NCBI GenBank assembly: GCA_904420075.1
Contig: CAJFTX010000092.1
Span: forward strand, 1-40,807
Source of the DNA: an uncultured Clostridia bacterium
Lineage (GTDB): Bacteria; Bacillota; Clostridia; Oscillospirales; Feifaniaceae
Direction of reading: 5' to 3'
DNA: 40,807 bases
Position numbers and translations under genes: made by a program. This document shows positions 36,792-40,807 of the stretch, one piece after another; position 1 is the first letter of the stretch; every line of letters begins with the position of its first letter. A model generated the notes under the pieces. The model ran no database searches. It saw nothing but the letters and a program-made list of their open reading frames with translations, and was not told the DNA's origin.

Positions 36792-38081
36792 ATGGGTTAC
36801 AGCAAACGCAAGAGCGTTATTGCTCTCGTGCTTGTGATTCTGATTACGGCGGGGCTCGCATGTGCCGCAATTTTCGGAATCACAATCGGGGACACCACGA
36901 TTGTGGCGAGCGTAACAGACGAGAAAAACGGTATCAAGAGAGGCCTTGACCTCGCGGGAGGGTCCTCGATTCTCTACGAGGCGCAGATCGAGGGGGAGCT
37001 CTCCGCGGAGGAGATCGATTCGGGGCTGAACTCCTGTGTCGCGATGATTCAGCAGCGGCTGACCAACCTCGGCTATACGGAGGCGACCGTTGCGAGAGCG
37101 GGGGACAACCGGATCTCGGTTGAGATTCCGGCGGTTACCAATCCGGAGGAGGCGGTCCAGAAGCTGGGCTCCACCGCAAAACTCGAATTTGTGGACTCGG
37201 ACGGCAACGTGGTGCTGAGCGGTTCGGACATCAAGAATGCGACGTCGCAGTACGGCCGGCTGACCGAGGCAGGCGCAATGCAGCACTTTGTGGAGCTGGA
37301 GCTCACAGATGAGGCGGTTTCGAAGTTTGCTGAGGCGACCAAAAACATGGCACAGAAGACCGACGGCAAGAACTACATCGCCATCACGCTGGACGGCGAG
37401 GTGGTCAGTCAACCCTCGGTCACTGAGGAGATCAATTCGAGCACCTGCGTCATCAGCGGGAACTACTCCCAGGAGGATGCGGAGTGGATGGCGAACCTCA
37501 TCAAGTCGGGTCAGATGCCGTTTGCCCTCAAAGAGGTGCAGCTCTCCTCTGTCGGACCGACACTGGGAGAGAAAGCGCTGGAGCAGAGCCTGTTTGCCGG
37601 CGCGATTGGTATCGTGCTTGTGATGGTATTTCTCATCGTGATTTACAAGATGTCCGGTGTGGTTGCAAGTCTCGCACTGATGACCTATACGACGCTTGTA
37701 GTGCTGTTCTGCTCTCTGTTCCAGATTAATCTCTCTCTGCCGGGAATCGCCGGTATTATTCTTGGAATCGGTATGGCGGTGGACGCGAACGTTATTATCT
37801 TTGAGCGCATCAAGGAGGAACTCCGGGCGGAAAAAACGGTGCGTTCTTCGGTGGATGCGGGATTCAAACGCGCGCTCGCAGCGATCATCGACTCGAATAT
37901 CACGACGATTATCGCCGCTATTGTTCTGAAATTCCTCGGTACCGGCCCGATCGTAGGCTTTGCGGATACGCTGCTCATCGGCGTAATTACCTCGATGTTT
38001 ACCGCTGTTATCGTCTCCAGACTGCTGCTGAAGAGTCTGGTGGGTCTCGGCCTTAAGAGCATCAAGGCATACGGCGCGTAA
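36792..38081 (+). CDS. secD: Protein translocase subunit SecD
   Basis: 429 residues. One N-terminal transmembrane helix (VIALVLVILITAGLACAAIF, about residues 9-28) precedes the periplasm-facing region with GIKRGLDLAGGSSILYEA (the D1 motif). P1 domain features follow (IQQRLTNLGYTEATVARAG...ISVEIP), then five more helices. GIILGIGMAVDANVIIFERIKEE (D4, about 336-358) and AIIDSNITTIIAAIVL are hallmark RND motifs. With SecF it uses the proton gradient to help pull exported proteins across the membrane. ATG 36792 has ATCGGAGGGA upstream; the reading from 36735 lacks a site. SecD and SecF are separate, unlike fused Bacillus SecDF. Confidence 0.96.
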   Translation: MGYSKRKSVIALVLVILITAGLACAAIFGITIGDTTIVASVTDEKNGIKRGLDLAGGSSILYEAQIEGELSAEEIDSGLNSCVAMIQQRLTNLGYTEATVARAGDNRISVEIPAVTNPEEAVQKLGSTAKLEFVDSDGNVVLSGSDIKNATSQYGRLTEAGAMQHFVELELTDEAVSKFAEATKNMAQKTDGKNYIAITLDGEVVSQPSVTEEINSSTCVISGNYSQEDAEWMANLIKSGQMPFALKEVQLSSVGPTLGEKALEQSLFAGAIGIVLVMVFLIVIYKMSGVVASLALMTYTTLVVLFCSLFQINLSLPGIAGIILGIGMAVDANVIIFERIKEELRAEKTVRSSVDAGFKRALAAIIDSNITTIIAAIVLKFLGTGPIVGFADTLLIGVITSMFTAVIVSRLLLKSLVGLGLKSIKAYGA

Positions 38082-38096
38082 GGAGGGGAGAGAAAA

Positions 38097-38999
38097 ATGA
38101 AGAAAATACGGTTTGATATTATCAAAAATAGAAAGATCTATTACATTGTCTCTCTCGTAATCATTTTGGCCGGAGTGATCGGCTTTGTCGTCAACGGAGG
38201 TTTTAATCTCGATATCGACTTTACCGGCGGCACCACGATGAGCATCGAGATGGGCGAGGGACTTGACCGGGCGAAACTCGACCGAGTCGAGACAGTTGCC
38301 GAGCAGGTGCTGGGGGAGAAGCCCTCGGTTGTGCAGAAGGCGGGAGACAGCGAATCGCTGCTTGTGATCAAGACCAAAGAGCTCGACACTGAGCAGCGTG
38401 ACACGCTGTTCCAGGCGATTAAAGAGGAATTTTCGCTCGCCGTAGAGGCGCCGGAATCGACCGAGAATGTCAGCGCCACTGTGGGTGAGGACATTCGAAA
38501 TCGCGCGGTGCTCTCCGTTTCGGTGGCGGCGGTGCTGATGCTGATCTATATCTCGATTCGCTTCGAGTTCATGAGCGGCGTTGCGGCGGTGGTTGCTCTG
38601 CTGCACGATGTGCTTGTGATGCTCGCAGCCTATGCGATCTTCCAGATTCCGATGAGCTCGACCTTTATTGCCGCGATGCTCACCATCATCGGATACTCGA
38701 TCAATGCGACGATTATCGTGTTTGACCGTACGCGTGAAAACCGTAAAAAGGATTTTAAGCGTCCATTTGAAGAGGTTGCGGAGGAGAGCATCTGGCAGAC
38801 AATGACCCGCTCGATCAATACGACGGTCACCACTCTTCTGACGATTACTATGGTCTATATCTTTGGAGTGACTTCAGTGCGGAACTTTGCGCTGCCGCTG
38901 ATCATCGGCATTATTGCCGGACTCTATTCCTCGATCTTCCTTTCGAGTTCGATTTGGACTTCACTGCGGGGATTGAGACGTAAAAAAAAGGCAAACTAA
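38097..38999 (+). CDS. secF: Protein translocase subunit SecF
   Basis: 300 residues. First transmembrane helix (about residues 15-33), then the SecF signature FNLDIDFTGGTTMSIEMGEG (about 37-56), a short external domain, and five helices. These carry SVSVAAVLMLIYISIRFEF, MLTIIGYSINATIIVFDRTREN (about 196-217) and SINTTVTTLLTITMVYIFG. It partners with SecD, whose stop lies 15 bases upstream; AGGAGGGGAGAG is the ribosome site. The C-terminus is basic (LRRKKKAN), facing the cytoplasm. Followed by a strong terminator. Confidence 0.96.
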   Translation: MKKIRFDIIKNRKIYYIVSLVIILAGVIGFVVNGGFNLDIDFTGGTTMSIEMGEGLDRAKLDRVETVAEQVLGEKPSVVQKAGDSESLLVIKTKELDTEQRDTLFQAIKEEFSLAVEAPESTENVSATVGEDIRNRAVLSVSVAAVLMLIYISIRFEFMSGVAAVVALLHDVLVMLAAYAIFQIPMSSTFIAAMLTIIGYSINATIIVFDRTRENRKKDFKRPFEEVAEESIWQTMTRSINTTVTTLLTITMVYIFGVTSVRNFALPLIIGIIAGLYSSIFLSSSIWTSLRGLRRKKKAN

Positions 39000-39006
39000 A
39001 GGAATG

Positions 39007-39047
39007 GAAAACAGCCGTCTGATTCGACGGCTGTTTTCTAGTTTTTT
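39007..39047 (+). terminator. Intrinsic terminator after secF
   Basis: AAAACAGCCGTC/GACGGCTGTTTT hairpin followed by CTAG and six T. Confidence 0.85.
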
Positions 39048-39172
39048 CCAAAAAAGAGGAAAATATCGCAAAAACCGACATAAATACAGAAAAAACGACA
39101 AAAAAGCGAATAAGTTCTCCTAAATATATCCAATTTGTGTCGAATACTGGGTCTTTCTGCGGCGAGCTTTTC

Positions 39173-39201
39173 TTGTTGAACAGCTCGGCGGGAGATACAA
39201 T
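39173..39201 (+). promoter_or_regulatory. Promoter of the 90-residue protein gene
   Basis: TTGTTG (39173-39178), 17-base spacer, TACAAT (39196-39201), 27 bases before the ATG. The A-rich stretch 39048-39172 upstream holds nothing else that I recognise. Confidence 0.6.
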
Positions 39202-39228
39202 GGAGAAAACGAAAAGGGGGAACGAATT

Positions 39229-39501
39229 ATGCTTATCTGTGAGAAGAAATTGTTAGGAGATCAGAGCGTTTTAAAGGCCTCTTACCATCTACTCGAGAAG
39301 GAGATCAAGGTCAACGACTTAAACGCAAAGATCTATGGCATTGAAATCGATACGGAAAATCTGAAATCCGGGAAATGTGAGAGCGTTTCCTACGGGAATA
39401 TTTCGTTCGACCGCACGGAAGTATTACAGATGCTCAACACATTTGCGGACGGTGCGGTGACATCGATTCATCTGCAGTATGTTTTAGAAGACATGCTCTA
39501 A
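39229..39501 (+). CDS. Small conserved protein, probably DUF6514 family
   Basis: 90-residue soluble protein starting [22 protein letters not shown]. The run [12 protein letters not shown], then [21 protein letters not shown] and ending with LQYVLEDML, fits the short clostridial DUF6514 family as I recall it; function unknown. The pattern suggests a small beta-sheet followed by a helix. AAAAGGGGG is a strong ribosome site. It stands alone with its own promoter, upstream of nrdR. Family assignment is from memory of the pattern and is less certain than the reality of the gene. Confidence 0.7.
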   Translation: MLICEKKLLGDQSVLKASYHLLEKEIKVNDLNAKIYGIEIDTENLKSGKCESVSYGNISFDRTEVLQMLNTFADGAVTSIHLQYVLEDML

Positions 39502-39508
39502 AAAAAGT

Positions 39509-39538
39509 TTGCAACCGGTGGCCGAAAAATGGTAAACT
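39509..39538 (+). promoter_or_regulatory. Promoter of nrdR
   Basis: TTGCAA (39509-39514), 18-base spacer, TAAACT (39533-39538) with the TGn extension immediately before it. Confidence 0.5.
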
Positions 39539-39566
39539 AAAAAAAAGAAGCGAAGGAGTGAGCAGC

Positions 39567-40025
39567 TTGAAATGCAGGTATTGCGGCCACAGCGAGAGCA
39601 AAGTAATTGATTCCCGTCCAACTGAGGAGGGAGCCAGTATCCGTAGACGGCGTGAATGTCTGGGGTGCGGAAAACGCTTTACCACCTATGAAATCGTAGA
39701 AACAATTCCGATCATTGTTGTGAAGAAAGACAAGAGCCGGGAAGCCTTCGATCGGAATAAGCTGCTCACAGGATTGCTCCGCGCATGTGAGAAACGCCCT
39801 GTTTCGGTCTCCACCTTGGAGGGCGTTGTAGATGAAATTGAGGCAACACTGCATAATTCGCTGGAACGGGAGGTCACCTCCACTCAAATTGGTGAGCTTG
39901 TGATGGACAAGCTGAAGGACATTGACGAGGTTTCCTACGTGAGATTTGCCTCAGTATACCGCCAATTTAAGGATATCAACACCTTTTTTGAAGAGCTTAA
40001 CAAGCTTCTGTCGGAGAAACAATGA
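39567..40025 (+). CDS. nrdR: Transcriptional repressor NrdR
   Basis: 152 residues. Zinc ribbon Cys3, Cys6, Cys31, Cys34 (MKCRYCG...CLGCGKRF) with the RRRR stretch between, followed by the ATP-cone domain ([38 protein letters not shown]). NrdR senses ATP/dATP and represses ribonucleotide reductase genes. The TTG at 39567 is chosen since it gives the family's exact M-K-C-x-Y-C start and lies 8 bases from AAGGAG; the upstream GTG 39558 touches that site. The stop overlaps the next ATG (ATGA). Confidence 0.96.
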   Translation: MKCRYCGHSESKVIDSRPTEEGASIRRRRECLGCGKRFTTYEIVETIPIIVVKKDKSREAFDRNKLLTGLLRACEKRPVSVSTLEGVVDEIEATLHNSLEREVTSTQIGELVMDKLKDIDEVSYVRFASVYRQFKDINTFFEELNKLLSEKQ

Positions 40026-40807
40026 TCGACTTACATACACATTCGACCCAATCAGATGGAACCGTTCCGCCCGCAGAGGTGGTTCGTCTGGCGAAGGCGG
40101 CGGGGCTCACAGCGGTTGCGCTGACCGACCACGACTCGACTGCCGGGGTGGCGGAGGCCCTCGAAGCGGGGAGACAGCTGGGAATTGAAGTTGTTCCAGG
40201 ATTGGAACTTGCGATTCATGGACCCATTACTGTACACTTCGTGGGCTTGCTTGTCGACTGTGAGAGCGCGGCACTAAAAGCGCGTTTAGAGCAGGTTTGC
40301 AGGCTGCGCAGAGAGCGCAATCTGGCGATTTTAGACCGTCTGCGCGCAGCGGGTTACCGTTTGGAGGATGAGGCGCTCCGCCAGGACACGACCCGGACCG
40401 CGACACGGGCGAATATTGGAAAACTGCTGGTGGACGCGGGGTATGAGACGAATGTTTCCGATGCGATTGACAGACATCTAAAGCGGGGTGGAGACGGCTT
40501 TGTGGAGAGCAGAAGACTACCGGCCGATGAATGCCTTACCGCAATTCGCGCCGCGGGAGGAATACCGGTGCTCTGCCACATCAATCAGATTAATCTGCCG
40601 GTTGAGGAACTGGACCGTTATGTCGCTTCGTTCCGGGAGATGGGACTTATGGGAATTGAGGCGGAGTATACGGAGTACGACTCGTTTTGGCGTGAGAAGG
40701 CGAGAGCACTGGCGAAAAAGTATGGACTGCTGCTCTCGGGCGGCTCGGATTTTCACGGATCGATCAAGAAGAATCGCGTCGGAACCGGTTTTGGCGATCT
40801 ACAGGTA
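40022..40807 (+). CDS. PHP-domain phosphoesterase, TrpH/RNase AM-like (partial, C-terminus outside window)
   Basis: 262 codons visible, still open at the window edge. [21 protein letters not shown] is the classic YciV/TrpH-type PHP start (H-T-H-S-x-x-S-D-G). [10 protein letters not shown] (about residues 36-45), PGLEL with metal Glu (about 61-65), a helical insert, IPVLCHIN (about 181-188) and SGGSDFHG (about 240-247) supply the remaining metal ligands. Homologues are 5'-3' exoribonuclease/3'-5' nucleoside bisphosphate phosphatases of about 280 residues, so only the last few residues are missing. Translationally coupled to nrdR by a 4-base overlap. This is a different subfamily from the PHP protein at 3521. 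Confidence 0.92.
   Translation, partial: MIDLHTHSTQSDGTVPPAEVVRLAKAAGLTAVALTDHDSTAGVAEALEAGRQLGIEVVPGLELAIHGPITVHFVGLLVDCESAALKARLEQVCRLRRERNLAILDRLRAAGYRLEDEALRQDTTRTATRANIGKLLVDAGYETNVSDAIDRHLKRGGDGFVESRRLPADECLTAIRAAGGIPVLCHINQINLPVEELDRYVASFREMGLMGIEAEYTEYDSFWREKARALAKKYGLLLSGGSDFHGSIKKNRVGTGFGDLQV

Noticed and set aside
36771-38606. 611-codon open frame opposite secD and secF
   Set aside because: A shadow frame of the secDF genes: low-complexity Arg/His/Asn composition, no recognisable domain.
1-40807. CRISPR arrays, tRNA or rRNA genes, insertion sequences, prophage genes
   Set aside because: None seen: no regularly spaced repeats, no transposase, integrase or recombinase frames, no tRNA- or rRNA-like conserved segments.

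Overview
The window looks like chromosome from an anaerobic, fermentative, spore-forming member of the Clostridia (Bacillota), moderately GC-rich. This rests on gene content: an NAD-linked [FeFe] hydrogenase, acetate kinase, a SpoIIID-type sporulation regulator, S-layer-homology domains, an ECF-type vitamin transporter, NrdR, TmcAL and a complete lactate-racemase-cofactor (Lar) pathway. Strong Shine-Dalgarno sites and many GTG/TTG starts also fit. I see no insertion sequence, phage gene, CRISPR array, rRNA or tRNA. The species cannot be named from this sequence alone.

Layout. (1) 1-887: the start of serC on the minus strand, divergent from a large hydrogenase locus. (2) 1047-4246: a signalling-like cassette (DRTGG protein, stand-alone HATPase, [FeFe]-hydrogenase-like sensor candidate, second DRTGG protein, PHP protein). 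(3) 4386-9368: the catalytic operon (NuoE-like, a second HATPase, a small [2Fe-2S] protein, NuoF-like, HydA), with its own promoter and a near-perfect Rex operator. (4) 9396-15660: a cobalamin riboswitch with terminator controlling a four-gene B12 uptake operon. Two of its surface proteins resemble the two halves of animal transcobalamin/intrinsic factor; the others are EcfT and an EcfA-EcfA'-EcfS fusion. (5) 15672-17252: corA and a GNAT gene preceded by a 25-codon leader whose start resembles enterobacterial MgtL. (6) 17434-21629, minus strand: MATE exporter with MarR regulator, then TmcAL with an SLC13-like permease. (7) 21749-26031: ackA, traX-like and a two-component system. (8) 26062-27193: Dabb protein (-), spoIIID (+, sigma-E-like promoter) and a DUF3842 protein (-). 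(9) 27382-33744: a tightly packed run asnA, C_GCAxxG_C_C protein, asnS, larE, larB, larC, coaW. (10) 33801-40807: aminotransferase, purB, secD, secF, a DUF6514-like protein, nrdR and a truncated PHP gene.

How the parts fit. HydABC would reoxidise NADH and ferredoxin with H2 release during fermentation, and ackA would make ATP from acetyl phosphate. The Rex site would tie hydrogenase transcription to the NADH/NAD+ ratio. The upstream cassette holds a hydrogenase-like protein that keeps the four H-cluster cysteines but has alanine at the proton-relay position, as in sensory hydrogenases, next to ATPases lacking a phospho-acceptor domain; this suggests H2 or redox sensing. The B12 operon appears to be a surface capture and import route. 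The CorA leader suggests Mg2+-responsive translation. These three (CorA leader, split transcobalamin-like pair, hydrogenase-linked signalling cassette) are the most promising under-described items.
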